Made by a program: the position numbers and the translations under genes. A DNA stretch of 64,000 bases from Burkholderiales bacterium (GTDB lineage: Bacteria; Pseudomonadota; Gammaproteobacteria; Burkholderiales; SG8-39): the NCBI GenBank assembly GCA_014860445.1, contig JACZJT010000021.1, positions 1-64,000 on the forward strand. Direction: 5' to 3'. The notes beneath the pieces are model-generated. The model was not told the DNA's origin and did not search any database. It worked only from the letters and a program-made list of their open reading frames with translations. The stretch's first letter is position 1; each line of letters begins with the position of its first letter. Positions 1-9,319 of this stretch are shown here, piece after piece.

Positions 1-154
1 TGTGAGTACCAAAGTGTATCTATGCGAGTCAGCACCTAACCAGCCCCTCCGCACCCTCAGATCGAAAGCACAGAAAAACCAACCAGGCACCTCACACCAC
101 ACCCAGCACCCACACCTATCGGCTGTAAATTTTTAAAGAGCGTTGAAGCATTGT

Positions 155-231
<77 letters not shown>

Positions 232-269
232 TCCGTCCGTCGCGAACTTGCGTTCACTACAGAGGCGGG

Positions 270-299
270 ATTATAGCCAAGATGCGCCACTAGTGTCAA
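270..299 (-). promoter_or_regulatory. sigma-70 promoter of the initiator tRNA
   Basis: Read on the minus strand, TTGACA (294-299) and TATAAT (270-275) are perfect consensus hexamers separated by 18 bases. They sit about 40 bases before the 5' end of the initiator tRNA, as expected for a strongly expressed stable RNA. Transcription would start near 263. Confidence 0.8.
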
Positions 300-435
300 A
301 CCAAAATCGGATTTCTTTATCGGAAAAGCGCGAACGCGCTCCCATTGCGTAAGGTGCAATGGATAACTCCCGGGCGTCACGAGTCTACACGTGAAAAAAG
401 TGCTATGGGCTGGCCCGTACAGACCGGCACATCCC

Positions 436-1257
436 TCAGATATTGCGCTCGGTTTCCCCCGCGCTTGGGCGCCATACCAGCAGGCGCTTTTCAATCACGC
501 TGACCACGGCGTCCAGTGCCAGCGCGAATCCGGTCAGCACCAGAATGCCTGCGAATACCGTATTGATATCGAACACACCTTCGGCCTGCAGGATCAGGTA
601 GCCTACGCCCCGGGCGGACCCCAGATACTCGCCTACCACGGCTCCGACAAAAGCAAGGCCCACCGAGTTGTGCAGGCTGGCGAACACCCAGCTGGTGGCG
701 CTGGGCAAATACACGTGCCGCAATAGCTGCCGCTGACTTGCGCCGAGCATGCGCACATTGGCCAGAACCACCGGACTCACTTCGCGCACGCCCTGGTAGA
801 CATTGAAGAACACGATAAAAAACACAAGCGTCACGCCCAGTGCAACCTTGGACCATATTCCAAGTCCGAACCAGATCGAAAAAATGGGTGCAAGAATCAC
901 GCGCGGCATCGAGTTCGCTGCCGTGATATACGGATCAAGAATCGCTGATGCCGTCGGACTCAGCGCCAGCCAAAGGCCGATCGTCAAACCCAATACAGTG
1001 CCAATGGCGAAAGCGAGCATAGTTTCGACCAGGGTCACGGCAAGATGCTCATAGATACTGCCGGAACTGAACCACTCCCACACCCGCATGAGTACCTTCT
1101 GCGGCTCGCCGAAGAAAAACGCCGCCTTGTCGGCGTTGTCGAAATAGAGCGGCGGCAACAGTGTCGGACTGGTTAGTGCATACCAGACGAGGAAACACAC
1201 CGCCAGCACGGTCAGCTGATAGAGGCGCAATTTCACCTTAGCGTTGTTGCTGGACAT
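436..1257 (-). CDS. ABC transporter permease, NitT/TauT family
   Basis: This 273-residue inner-membrane permease belongs to the SsuC/TauC-type binding-protein-dependent family. About six hydrophobic segments are visible, and the central EAA-like cytoplasmic loop falls in the stretch GASQRQLLRHVYLPSA. Its start overlaps the end of the ATPase gene by 20 bases, so the two are translationally coupled. With the ATPase and binding protein it forms a complete importer. The substrate cannot be read from sequence; the family takes up sulfonates, taurine, nitrate, thiamine precursors and aromatic acids. The neighbouring CoA transferase hints at an organic acid, which is inference. Confidence 0.88.
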   Translation of the reverse strand: MSSNNAKVKLRLYQLTVLAVCFLVWYALTSPTLLPPLYFDNADKAAFFFGEPQKVLMRVWEWFSSGSIYEHLAVTLVETMLAFAIGTVLGLTIGLWLALSPTASAILDPYITAANSMPRVILAPIFSIWFGLGIWSKVALGVTLVFFIVFFNVYQGVREVSPVVLANVRMLGASQRQLLRHVYLPSATSWVFASLHNSVGLAFVGAVVGEYLGSARGVGYLILQAEGVFDINTVFAGILVLTGFALALDAVVSVIEKRLLVWRPSAGETERNI

Positions 1258-2041
1258 AACCCTTCAACACCTCTTCTTTCATGGTGTGCCAGATCTGCGC
1301 ATGCAGTTCCAGGAAGTGGGGCGTCAGGCGGATCTCCGACACATCACGCGGGCGCTCGAGGTCGATCCTGTATTCGCCGATCGGATGCGTCTCTGGCCCG
1401 GCCGACAACACGATGACGCGATCAGAGAGCGCAATCGCCTCCTCCAGGTCGTGGGTGATGAACACCACCGATTTACGTTCCGCGGACCAAAGATCAAGCA
1501 ACTCGTTTTCCATCAGCTGACGCGTCTGTACGTCGAGCGCGGAAAACGGCTCGTCCATCAGCAGGATCTGCGGATTGAGGATGAAAGTCTGCGCCAGAGA
1601 CACGCGTTTGCGCATACCGCCTGACAACTGATGCGGGTAGCGGCCACCAAACCCGCTCAGTCCCACGCGTTGCAACCAGTCATTGCCTCGTTCGATCGCT
1701 TCCGCCCGCGCCACACCGCGGAACTCCAGACCGACGATGACATTGTCGAGTGCGCTGCGCCAGGGCATCAGCGCCTCGGCCTGAAACAGATAACCCGCGC
1801 GGCGATTGACACCGACCAGGGGTTCACCGCCTATTCTTACCGTACCGCTGGAGGGTTGCAGCAAGCCGGCTGCGACATTGAGCAAGGTTGATTTGCCGCA
1901 ACCGGTGGGACCCACGACACAGACAAATTCACCTTCGGCAGCGACCAGAGTCGTGTCTTTCAGTGCGGTATAGCGCTGACGCCGGTTATCGCGCGATATG
2001 AACGTGCAGGTAATGTCTTCCAGGGCAAGTGCAGGAATCAT
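1238..2041 (-). CDS. ABC transporter ATP-binding protein, NitT/TauT family
   Basis: This 267-residue ATPase powers the adjacent permease. Walker A GPTGCGKST is at residues 44-52, the signature LSGGMRKR at 139-146, and Walker B ILLMDEP at 159-165 followed by SALD; the H-loop reads FITHD. Length and order are typical of SsuB/TauB/NrtD proteins. The gene order is binding protein, ATPase, permease, all on the minus strand, with the last two overlapping. The family is certain; the substrate is unknown. Confidence 0.9.
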   Translation of the reverse strand: MIPALALEDITCTFISRDNRRQRYTALKDTTLVAAEGEFVCVVGPTGCGKSTLLNVAAGLLQPSSGTVRIGGEPLVGVNRRAGYLFQAEALMPWRSALDNVIVGLEFRGVARAEAIERGNDWLQRVGLSGFGGRYPHQLSGGMRKRVSLAQTFILNPQILLMDEPFSALDVQTRQLMENELLDLWSAERKSVVFITHDLEEAIALSDRVIVLSAGPETHPIGEYRIDLERPRDVSEIRLTPHFLELHAQIWHTMKEEVLKGYVQQQR

Positions 2042-2163
2042 GCTTATTCAACAAGCGGTACGACGCAGGGCGTCGCGGAGAAATTCCGCTGCGTCGGTAC
2101 TTCCTGGTGGGCGCTGCATATTGCTTGCTCGATCCGGACGCACCGAGGCGTCCGGAATTGATT

Positions 2164-3186
2164 TCACTTAAATTTGGCGTTCGCCTTCTTCACAAATTCG
2201 TTGGTATAGGTTTGATCCAGCTTGATCTCCGCCGCCTTGATTTTTGGATCGAACGCCGCAAGCGCTTTCAAAGTCGCCTTGGCCCCTGCATCCGAAATGG
2301 AGCCGTCAAGCGACAAGGCCTCCTTTATCTTGCCGTAGGAAAAAAGATACAGCGCCTTGTCGCCAAGCAGATAGGTCTCCGGTACGGTCTTGAGGATGTC
2401 CTGCGGCGTCGCGTTCGCAAGCCATTTATCCGCGCGCACCATGGCGTTGGTCAATGCCTGAACGGTGTTCGGATTCTTCCGTACGAATTCGATCGGCGCA
2501 TACAGGCACCCTGCAGGAAGGGGGGCGCCCCATACCGCAATCGTACCCTTGTAGGTGCGGGTATCGGCGACAATCTTGATGGCGCCGTCCTGCTCCAGCT
2601 TGGTCATCACCGGATCGACATTGGATATCGCGTCGATCTGCCCGCTCTTCATCGCGGCGATCGCCCCGGCGCCGGTCCCAACGCCGACGATGGCTGCATC
2701 GGTGGGTTTGAGTCCCTCCTTGACCAGCATCTGCTTGACCAGATTGTTCGTGCTCGAACCCGGCGCGGACACGCCGATCTTCATACCTTTGAGATCTTTG
2801 GCAGACTTGTAGCTTGCAGCCCGCGCCGTGGCCACGCCCAGGGAAATCTGCGGCAGCCGACCCTGCTGAACGAAGGCCTGAAAAAACTGTTTCTTGCTCT
2901 GCAGGCTGATCGTGTGCTCGTAGGCGCCGGAGACAACATCAGCGCTGCCCCCGACTACTGCTCTCAAAGCGGTCGAACCACCCGCGAAATCGCTTATGGT
3001 GACTTCGAGGCCCTCGGCCTTGAAATAGCCCAGTTGCTCGGCAATGGTAAGCGGCAGGTAATAGAACGCGGCCTTGCCTCCTACCGCGATGTGCACCTTG
3101 GTTTTTTCCAGTGCGCCTTGCGCGTGTACCTGCGCGGTCAGTGCGGCCAATGCAGCACCCATCGCGAAACTGATCCATTTACGCAT
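2164..3186 (-). CDS. ABC transporter periplasmic substrate-binding protein (NMT1/SsuA-like)
   Basis: This 340-residue protein is the extracytoplasmic binding component of the importer. I chose the ATG at 3186: it follows a GGGAG ribosome-binding site and begins a clean signal peptide (MRKWISFAMGAALAALTAQV, cleavage likely after HAQ). Longer in-frame starts add an unlikely leader. The mature protein shows the NMT1/TauA pattern, with LPLTIAEQLGYFKAEGLEV near the N terminus and GGSTALRAVVGGSADVV after it. A 120-base gap separates it from the ATPase. The ligand is not identifiable by eye. Confidence 0.88.
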   Translation of the reverse strand: MRKWISFAMGAALAALTAQVHAQGALEKTKVHIAVGGKAAFYYLPLTIAEQLGYFKAEGLEVTISDFAGGSTALRAVVGGSADVVSGAYEHTISLQSKKQFFQAFVQQGRLPQISLGVATARAASYKSAKDLKGMKIGVSAPGSSTNNLVKQMLVKEGLKPTDAAIVGVGTGAGAIAAMKSGQIDAISNVDPVMTKLEQDGAIKIVADTRTYKGTIAVWGAPLPAGCLYAPIEFVRKNPNTVQALTNAMVRADKWLANATPQDILKTVPETYLLGDKALYLFSYGKIKEALSLDGSISDAGAKATLKALAAFDPKIKAAEIKLDQTYTNEFVKKANAKFK

Positions 3187-3300
3187 GTTTATCGTCTCCC
3201 TTTTTTGCATCGAAATTTTCCGGGGCCTGTTGCAGACCGCCCTCCCGCCATCCGTTTCCATGCTCACATAGCCCCAACACCCTGTCAACGCGCCGTGCAT

Positions 3301-4524
3301 TCAGATTACGTTTTTCTTGCGCAATTCGGCAATGGACGCTGTATCGTATCCGTGCGCGCCCAGCACCTCCTCGGTATGCGCGCCGAGTTTGGGACCAATC
3401 CAATCGACATCACCCGGGGTTTCCGAAAGCTTGGGCACGATCCCGGGCAGTTTCAACGGCGTGCCGTCTTCGAGCGTGAACTGGCGGATCATCTCGCGCG
3501 CAAGGTATTGCGGATCCTTCGCGATATCGGCGATGCTGTAGATCTTTCCGTTCGGAACCTGCGCCTCGTCCAGCATGACGAGCAAATCGGCCGCATCGTA
3601 TTGAGCGGCCCATCCCCCGATCACCGCGTCGAGTTCATCGGCGCGCTTGGCGCGGCCTGCGTTGTCGGCGAGCGTGGGATCGCGGCCGAGGTCGTCGCGC
3701 CCCATGGCGGTACACAGGCGCTTGAAAATGCTGTCGCCGTTGGCGGCAATCAGCACGTGCTGGCCGTCCCTGGCAAGATAGGTATTGGACGGCACGATGC
3801 CGGACAGATTACTGCCGCTGCGCTCTCTCACCACGCCATACATGTCGAACTCCGGCAGCGTGCTCTCGAGCATGGCGAACACAGCTTCGTACAGGGCCAC
3901 GTCCACCACCTGCCCTTTGCCGGACTTGCGGCCGCCATTCATATTGCGATGGTGCAAAGCCATCATTACGCCAATGACGCCATGCAAGGACGCCAGCGAA
4001 TCGCCGATCGAAAGATTGGGCCGCACCGGCGCTTGACCGGGATAACCGGTCAGGTAGCGTAATCCGCCCATGGACTCTCCGATCGCGCCGAATCCCGCCT
4101 GGTCCCGATAAGGGCCGGTCTGCCCGAATCCGGACAGGCGCAGCATGATCAGCCCCGGATTCTCCGCTGCGAGGCGTTCGTAACCCAGCCCCCATTTTTC
4201 CATGGTGCCAGGGCGAAAATTTTCGATCACGACATCCGCATCCCGTGCAAGCGTGCGCACGATCTCCTGACCTTCCGCCAGGCGCAGGTTGACCGTGACC
4301 GACTTCTTGTTGCGTGCCTGCGCATACCACCAGAGCGAAGTTCCATTGTGAAGCTTGCGCCATTGGCGCAGCGGGTCTCCGCCTGGCTGGCTGTCCGTCG
4401 CCGGCGCCTCAATCTTGATGACTTCCGCGCCAAACTCGGCCAGCATCTTTCCGGCGAAGGGGCCGGCGATGAGTTGGCCCAATTCAATGACTTTGATGCC
4501 GTCCAGCGGCTTCTTCGTGCTCAC
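3301..4524 (-). CDS. CoA transferase, family III (CaiB/BaiF)
   Basis: This 407-residue protein belongs to the formyl-CoA/carnitine-CoA transferase family, which moves CoA between carboxylic acids through an aspartyl-CoA thioester. The N terminus has the family hallmark [20 protein letters not shown] followed by EVIKIE. The likely catalytic Asp lies in [12 protein letters not shown]. The start codon is GTG and overlaps the recR stop in a GTGA motif, suggesting translational coupling. The ABC binding-protein gene follows about 110 bases after its stop, so import and CoA activation of one acid is a reasonable but unproven pairing. Confidence 0.88.
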   Translation of the reverse strand: MSTKKPLDGIKVIELGQLIAGPFAGKMLAEFGAEVIKIEAPATDSQPGGDPLRQWRKLHNGTSLWWYAQARNKKSVTVNLRLAEGQEIVRTLARDADVVIENFRPGTMEKWGLGYERLAAENPGLIMLRLSGFGQTGPYRDQAGFGAIGESMGGLRYLTGYPGQAPVRPNLSIGDSLASLHGVIGVMMALHHRNMNGGRKSGKGQVVDVALYEAVFAMLESTLPEFDMYGVVRERSGSNLSGIVPSNTYLARDGQHVLIAANGDSIFKRLCTAMGRDDLGRDPTLADNAGRAKRADELDAVIGGWAAQYDAADLLVMLDEAQVPNGKIYSIADIAKDPQYLAREMIRQFTLEDGTPLKLPGIVPKLSETPGDVDWIGPKLGAHTEEVLGAHGYDTASIAELRKKNVI

Positions 4525-5117
4525 AGCAGCCTTCTTTCCACGACAGCCTGGGCCAGCGTGCCGCTGTCCACGTACTCGAGTTCGCCCCCCACCGGGACGC
4601 CGCGCGCGATGCGGCTGACTTTAATATCGCGGCCGCGCAGCATTTCTCCGATGTAATGCGCGGTGGCTTCCCCTTCGTTGGTGAAATTTGTCGCGAGGAT
4701 CACCTCGCGAACGACACCATCCGTGACCCGCGCGAGCAAGCGGTCCAGGCCGACGTCCTTGGGACCGATACCGTCGAGCGGCGACAACCTTCCCATGAGC
4801 ACGAAATACATCCCCCGAAATGCCATTGTCTGTTCCATCATCAGCAGATCGGCTGGCGTCTCGACCACTGCGAGCAGAGACGCGTCGCGCCGCGGCGAAC
4901 TGCACAGCGCGCAGATTTCGTCCTCGGTAAAGCTGTTGCACTTGGCGCAGCGTCGAATGCTGCCCAGCGCCTTGCCCAGGCTTTCGCACAGCGCTTTCGC
5001 CCCGTCCCGATCGTGCTGCAACAGGTGATAAGCCATGCGCTGCGCTGATTTCGGTCCGACGCCGGGCAAGCAACGCAGTGCTTCGATCAGCGCCTCAAGC
5101 GAGGACGGCGTGTTCAT
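4521..5117 (-). CDS. recR: recombination mediator RecR
   Basis: RecR acts with RecF/RecO to load RecA at gaps during recombinational repair. The 198-residue protein has the helix-hairpin-helix [18 protein letters not shown] near the N terminus, a four-cysteine zinc finger (CAKC and CALC spaced by 11 residues), and a Toprim domain with [15 protein letters not shown] start at the ATG (5117) rather than the TTG one codon earlier. It is the last gene of the conserved dnaX-ybaB-recR order. Confidence 0.96.
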   Translation of the reverse strand: MNTPSSLEALIEALRCLPGVGPKSAQRMAYHLLQHDRDGAKALCESLGKALGSIRRCAKCNSFTEDEICALCSSPRRDASLLAVVETPADLLMMEQTMAFRGMYFVLMGRLSPLDGIGPKDVGLDRLLARVTDGVVREVILATNFTNEGEATAHYIGEMLRGRDIKVSRIARGVPVGGELEYVDSGTLAQAVVERRLL

Positions 5118-5135
5118 CAAGGGGAAACCTGTAAT

Positions 5136-5462
5136 TTAGAACGGCAGCTTCATCCCAGGCGGTAAGCCCATGCCCGCAGTAAAACCGCTCATCTTTTCCT
5201 GCACCGTCGCCTCGACGTGCCGCACCGCGTCATTTACCGCGGCAGCGACCAGGTCTTCCAGCATTTCCTTGTCGTCACCCACCAGCGAAGGATCGATGCT
5301 GATGCGCTTGACATCATGCTTGCACGTCATGACCACCTTGACCATGCCCGCACCCGACTGCCCTTCCACTTCGACGCTGGCAAGCTGTTCCTGCATCTTG
5401 CGCATATTGTCCTGCATCTGCTGGGCCTGTTTCATCAGACCGGCTAACTGACCTTTCATCAT
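5136..5462 (-). CDS. ybaB: YbaB/EbfC family nucleoid-associated protein
   Basis: This 108-residue DNA-binding protein forms dimers and sits between dnaX and recR, its usual place in proteobacteria. The N-terminal [20 protein letters not shown] coiled-coil segment and the central [19 protein letters not shown] are family features, and it ends in the typical glycine/proline tail LPPGMKLPF. An AGGAG site lies 8 bases before the first ATG. Only 18 bases separate it from recR. Confidence 0.95.
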   Translation of the reverse strand: MMKGQLAGLMKQAQQMQDNMRKMQEQLASVEVEGQSGAGMVKVVMTCKHDVKRISIDPSLVGDDKEMLEDLVAAAVNDAVRHVEATVQEKMSGFTAGMGLPPGMKLPF

Positions 5463-5559
5463 GAAGCGCTCTCCTGCTGGTTGTTCGCCGCAAACGAAGG
5501 CCGCGCCCTCCCTTGCGTAGTCTCAATCAGATGCGAAGACGGAATGCCCGCCGCCGCAT

Positions 5560-7158
5560 CTAGGTGGGTTTCACCGAATCGCTGACGATGGTGGCGTCAA
5601 AAGTATCCATCAGATCCTGTACAAACGCATCGCCTTGTATCGCCTCCAGCGCCTTGCCCTGCAGCACCTGACGCTCATTCTGCGCCTTGATCGCCGCGGT
5701 ATTGCCGCTGATCTCGCCGATCACGACTTTCAATGCAATCCGCTTGCCTAGGTGCTCCTCCAATGCAGCGCGCAATTTGTCCTGATAGGTCCGTTCAGCC
5801 AGATGCTTGGCGGAAAATGCCAGACCGAGTTCAATGCTGTCGCTGTCGTAGCCGCGCAATTCGCTTTGCTGCGCGAGTTGCCGCGCGACGCCGCTGACCT
5901 TGAGCTGTGTGGCAAGCCTGGGCCAGTCCCCGTCGAACGCAGGTCCGGTTGTCTTCGGTCCGCTTGCTTGCTGCGCGATTGATGCGCCGCGCGCGCCCGA
6001 CTTGGCGGGCGCAGGTGCCACCGCTGCTTCAGGTTTTTTTTTTGCCGGCTGCGCCGGCGCGGCGGCGCCCGCCTCGTCCGGACGAAACGCGAGCATGCGC
6101 ATCAGACTCATGCTGAAGCCGGCGTATTCATCCGGCGCCAGCGGCAGGTCGTGCCGACCGTGCAGTGCGATCTGATAATACAACTGCAACTCCTCTGCAT
6201 CGAACTGCTGCGCCAGCTCGAGGATGCGGTCACGCTCCGGCAGATCCGGCCCCAATGCTTCTGGAGCGCTTTGCGCAAGCGCAATCTGATGCAACAGCGT
6301 GGCCAGGTCCTGAAACGCGCTATCGAACGAAAGGCTGCGCGACTCCATTTCGCCTGCCACTGCGAGCATCGCCTTGATATCCTGCCGCGCCAGTCCGTCC
6401 AGCAGATTGAACAGATAGTCCTGGTCTATCGCGCCCAGCATCGCACGCACGGCTTGCTCGCTCACTTTGCCGCCGGCATAGGCGATGGCCTGATCCAGCA
6501 GCGACAGTGCGTCGCGCATGCTGCCCTGCGCCGCCCGTGCGATCAGTCCCAGCGCCGCCGGCTCGGATGCGGTTTTTTCCTGTTCCAGGATATGCCCGAG
6601 ATGGGCGTAGATCGCGTCACGCGGCATTTGTTTCAGATTGAACTGCAGGCATCGCGACAGTACCGTGACCGGAATTCGCTGCGGATCAGTCGTGGCAAGA
6701 ATGAATTTGATGTGCTCCGGCGGCTCCTCGAAGGTCTTCAACATGGAGTTGAACGCCTGCTTGGACAGCATGTGCACTTCGTCGATGACAAACACCTTGA
6801 AACGGCCGCGCGTCGGCGCATAGACCGCGTTGTCCTGCAATTCGCGCATATTGTCGATGCCGGTGTTCGTCGCCGCGTCGATCTCGATCAGGTCGACGAA
6901 GCGGCCGCTGTCGATCTCCGTGCAGGCGGAGCAAACGCCGCAGGGCGTGGCGGTGATACCGGTCTCGCAGTTGAGCGCCTTGGCGAGAATGCGCGCGAGC
7001 GTCGTCTTGCCCACGCCGCGCGTACCGGTAAACAGATAGGCGTGATGCAATCGCTTCTGTTCGAGCGCATGCGTCAGTGCGCGCACCACATGTTCCTGCC
7101 CGACCAAGCTGGCAAAATTGCGGGGGCGCCACTTGCGCGCGAGTACCTGGTAACTCAT
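5560..7158 (-). CDS. dnaX: DNA polymerase III subunits tau/gamma
   Basis: DnaX is the clamp-loader ATPase. The 532-residue tau form starts MSYQVLARKWRP, has Walker A GTRGVGKT at residues 45-52, a zinc-binding cysteine cluster just after residue 60, the DEVHML Walker B, and the RCLQFNLK sensor region. Domains I-III end near residue 365. A linker rich in Ala, Pro and Lys follows, then the tau C-terminal domain. The linker is encoded through a run of ten A residues (6034-6043); a -1 slip there meets a TGA at once, giving a gamma-like product of about 376 residues. Confidence 0.96.
   Translation of the reverse strand: MSYQVLARKWRPRNFASLVGQEHVVRALTHALEQKRLHHAYLFTGTRGVGKTTLARILAKALNCETGITATPCGVCSACTEIDSGRFVDLIEIDAATNTGIDNMRELQDNAVYAPTRGRFKVFVIDEVHMLSKQAFNSMLKTFEEPPEHIKFILATTDPQRIPVTVLSRCLQFNLKQMPRDAIYAHLGHILEQEKTASEPAALGLIARAAQGSMRDALSLLDQAIAYAGGKVSEQAVRAMLGAIDQDYLFNLLDGLARQDIKAMLAVAGEMESRSLSFDSAFQDLATLLHQIALAQSAPEALGPDLPERDRILELAQQFDAEELQLYYQIALHGRHDLPLAPDEYAGFSMSLMRMLAFRPDEAGAAAPAQPAKKKPEAAVAPAPAKSGARGASIAQQASGPKTTGPAFDGDWPRLATQLKVSGVARQLAQQSELRGYDSDSIELGLAFSAKHLAERTYQDKLRAALEEHLGKRIALKVVIGEISGNTAAIKAQNERQVLQGKALEAIQGDAFVQDLMDTFDATIVSDSVKPT
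6029..6043 (-). promoter_or_regulatory. probable programmed slippage site in dnaX
   Basis: On the minus strand ten consecutive A residues (6043 to 6034) encode the last base of an Ala codon and three Lys codons (residues 373-375). One inserted A, or a -1 ribosomal shift, changes the next codons to ACC TGA, so translation ends immediately (TGA at 6031-6029). A GC-rich inverted repeat, GCCGGC-GCA-GCCGGC, directly precedes the run. The geometry matches dnaX slippage sites known in Escherichia coli and Thermus that make gamma. Confidence 0.65.
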
Positions 7159-7203
7159 GCCGAAATTTTACCAGCGTCGTCGCGATCGCGGAGAAAGGAT
7201 TCT

Positions 7204-7310
7204 TGGGTGGCGAGCCGGACCCCCGGCACTCGCAGTAAATAGCTGTGGCTGCTTCCTTCCGGACCTGACCAGGTTCACTACGCTGCAATGCGGGGCGGCC
7301 CGCCACCGGC
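7204..7310 (-). ncRNA. ffs: signal recognition particle 4.5S RNA
   Basis: Read on the minus strand this is the small bacterial SRP RNA. The conserved apical loop GGUCAGGUCCGGAAGGAAGCAGCC is present, and the outer arms GGUGGCGGG and CUCGCCACC pair to close a long hairpin. It lies immediately upstream of dnaX on the same strand, a common location. A CATAAT -10 element sits at 7311-7316. The exact ends are estimated from the outer stem. Confidence 0.93.
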
Positions 7311-7398
7311 ATTATGAACGAGCCCGACGTCCTCTGCGACTTTTTTTACCGGATTACGCCTGCTAGCGTGATTCCCCGCGTCGACCAGAATTCCAGGT

Positions 7399-8412
7399 TC
7401 AGTGCGCACCATCGGATGTGCTTGATCGCGCCAGCACACGCCGCAGCTGATTCACGGAGAGGTTTCCCCCGCTCATCACCAGAACCACCTTCTTCCCGGC
7501 CAGACCGGGCTTGAGCTTGATCGCAGCGGCCAGCGATGCCGCGCCCGCGCCTTCGGCCAGATTGCGCGTGTGCTCTAGCAGTTGCAGGATCGCGTTCTCG
7601 ATCGCGTCGTCCTCGACCAGCACGAAATCATCGAGATACTCGCGCATGATGCGCTGCGTGTTCGCGAAGGGAACCCGGGTAGCCAACCCTTCTGCGACTG
7701 TGCTCATATCCGCGCTGAGCATTTTCCCCGCCGCCCAGCTCTTCTGCATTGCCGGCGCCTGCGCCGACTGCACGCCGATTACCTGTATCGCAGGGTTGAT
7801 GGCCTTGGCGACAATGGCGGTGGCGCACACGCCGCTGCCCGCTCCTACCGGGACGATAATCGCTTCGACCTCGGGCAGATCCTCGATGATTTCCAGCGCG
7901 TAAGTCCCCACGCCATGGATCAGCAGTTCTTCTGTGGGGCCGACAAAACGGCCGCCTTGCGCCGACGCGATGCCTGCGATCCACTCGCGCGCGCTGTCGA
8001 AGTCAGCGCCGTGGAATACGACCTCGGCGCCCAGTCCGCGCATCGCCGCCACCTTGGCCGGATTGGCGCCCTCGGGTACGGCAATGGTCGCGCGCACACC
8101 ATGCGCGCGCGCGGCATACGCGATGCTCTGGCCGTGATTTCCGGTAGAGGCGGTAAACAGCCCGGAAGCGCGCTCTTGTTCCGCTAGATGCGCCACCAGG
8201 TTCAGCCCGCCCCGCACCTTGAAAGCGCCGACCGGCAGATGATTCTCATGCTTTACCCACACCTGGGCGCCGATCAATTCGCTCAGGCCCGAATAGCGGT
8301 ATAGCGGCGTCGGTCTGAGATGCAGATAAACGTTGACGCGGGCCGCAATGACGTCGTGCAGCGTAGGCATGGCGCTGCCTGGCTTGCCTGGCTCATCGAA
8401 CGCACTACGCAT
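7399..8412 (-). CDS. threonine/serine dehydratase-like PLP enzyme
   Basis: This 337-residue fold-type II PLP enzyme resembles catabolic threonine dehydratase and related EutB-type dehydratases. The PLP lysine is in GAFKVRGGLN; STGNHGQSIAYAA is the phosphate/cofactor loop; PVGAGSGVCATAI is the glycine loop; SGGNLS is near the C terminus. There is no ACT regulatory domain, so it is not a biosynthetic IlvA. An alternative start 14 codons in (ATG at 8370, MPTLHDV) matches the usual length of homologues. Substrate could be threonine, serine or a hydroxy amino acid. Confidence 0.85.
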   Translation of the reverse strand: MRSAFDEPGKPGSAMPTLHDVIAARVNVYLHLRPTPLYRYSGLSELIGAQVWVKHENHLPVGAFKVRGGLNLVAHLAEQERASGLFTASTGNHGQSIAYAARAHGVRATIAVPEGANPAKVAAMRGLGAEVVFHGADFDSAREWIAGIASAQGGRFVGPTEELLIHGVGTYALEIIEDLPEVEAIIVPVGAGSGVCATAIVAKAINPAIQVIGVQSAQAPAMQKSWAAGKMLSADMSTVAEGLATRVPFANTQRIMREYLDDFVLVEDDAIENAILQLLEHTRNLAEGAGAASLAAAIKLKPGLAGKKVVLVMSGGNLSVNQLRRVLARSSTSDGAH

Positions 8413-8427
8413 GAACCATACGCCGTT

Positions 8428-9300
8428 TCACAATATACGGTCAGGCGCCGCCCGCGGATCGCGCATACGGTACTGGCCTGACTCCACCTGGTGGAAAAAC
8501 CGCTCACAGGTCGCGTTGAACAACTCCGGCTCTTCCAGGTTGCAGGCGTGGCCGGTCTGGGGCATCAAGGCCAGCCCGGCGGAAGGCATGCGGCGCTTGA
8601 GCATCAGCGACGCATCCAGGCAGGGCTCGTCTTCGTCGCCGCTGATAATCAACGTAGGCACCTTGCATGCCGCCATCTGCTCCCTGAAATCATCGAGCGA
8701 AGGGCGCAACGCCTGATAGCCCTTGAGCGTCAGTGCAGAACCCTGGGCCGAGTGCTGTTTGATCAGCCGCACGAATTCCTCGAAGGCCCGCGGATCTTTG
8801 TTTTGCAGTTGCACCCGTGTCGGCGACTGGCTGCGTGCGGCCGCGCTTTTCTCCCAGCCCCCGGCCAGCAGCTTGTCGGCCGCCGCCACGGATTCCTGCG
8901 CGAACCTGGCGCGCGACTCCGGCATGGACCCGGAGCCGATGCCGGCGAGCGTAAGTGAGAGTGCGCGTTCGGGCCATTTCATGCCGAAGTAGAAAGTCGC
9001 GAATGCGCCCATGGAAAGTCCGACGATATGCGCTTTATCGATCTTGAGTCCGTCGAGCACAGCCAGAATGCCCGCGCGCTGATGCTCGAAACTATAGTCT
9101 TCCGCTCGTTCGGGAACGTCCGACGGCGGATAGCCTCGCGCGTTGTAGGCGATGCAACGGTAACGACGCGAGAAATGGCGCAGTTGCGCTTCCCAACTGC
9201 GATATTCCCCCATGAATTCGTGCACAAACAGGATCGGCGTGCCCTGCCCCACTTCTTCGTAGTAGAGCTTGACGCCGTCGTCGGTGGTGACCTTGGCCAT
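8428..9300 (-). CDS. alpha/beta hydrolase
   Basis: This 290-residue soluble alpha/beta-hydrolase has the nucleophile elbow GLSMGAF, a likely catalytic Asp in IISGDEDEPCL, and the catalytic His in QTGHACNLEEPELF. The oxyanion region is VHEFMGEYRSWEAQL. It starts MAKVTTDDGVKLYYEEVGQG, as 3-oxoadipate enol-lactonase-like members do. The dehydratase gene begins 16 bases after its stop, so the two may be cotranscribed. The substrate is not evident. Confidence 0.85.
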   Translation of the reverse strand: MAKVTTDDGVKLYYEEVGQGTPILFVHEFMGEYRSWEAQLRHFSRRYRCIAYNARGYPPSDVPERAEDYSFEHQRAGILAVLDGLKIDKAHIVGLSMGAFATFYFGMKWPERALSLTLAGIGSGSMPESRARFAQESVAAADKLLAGGWEKSAAARSQSPTRVQLQNKDPRAFEEFVRLIKQHSAQGSALTLKGYQALRPSLDDFREQMAACKVPTLIISGDEDEPCLDASLMLKRRMPSAGLALMPQTGHACNLEEPELFNATCERFFHQVESGQYRMRDPRAAPDRIL

Positions 9301-9319
9301 GTCGATTCCTTTCCTGGTC

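Noticed and set aside
1-154. Possible gene or element at the left edge
   Set aside because: No start, stop, repeat or RNA fold supports a feature in these bases.
2029-4062. 677-codon open frame on the plus strand
   Set aside because: It is antisense to the binding-protein and CoA-transferase genes; long empty frames opposite genes are expected in high-GC DNA.
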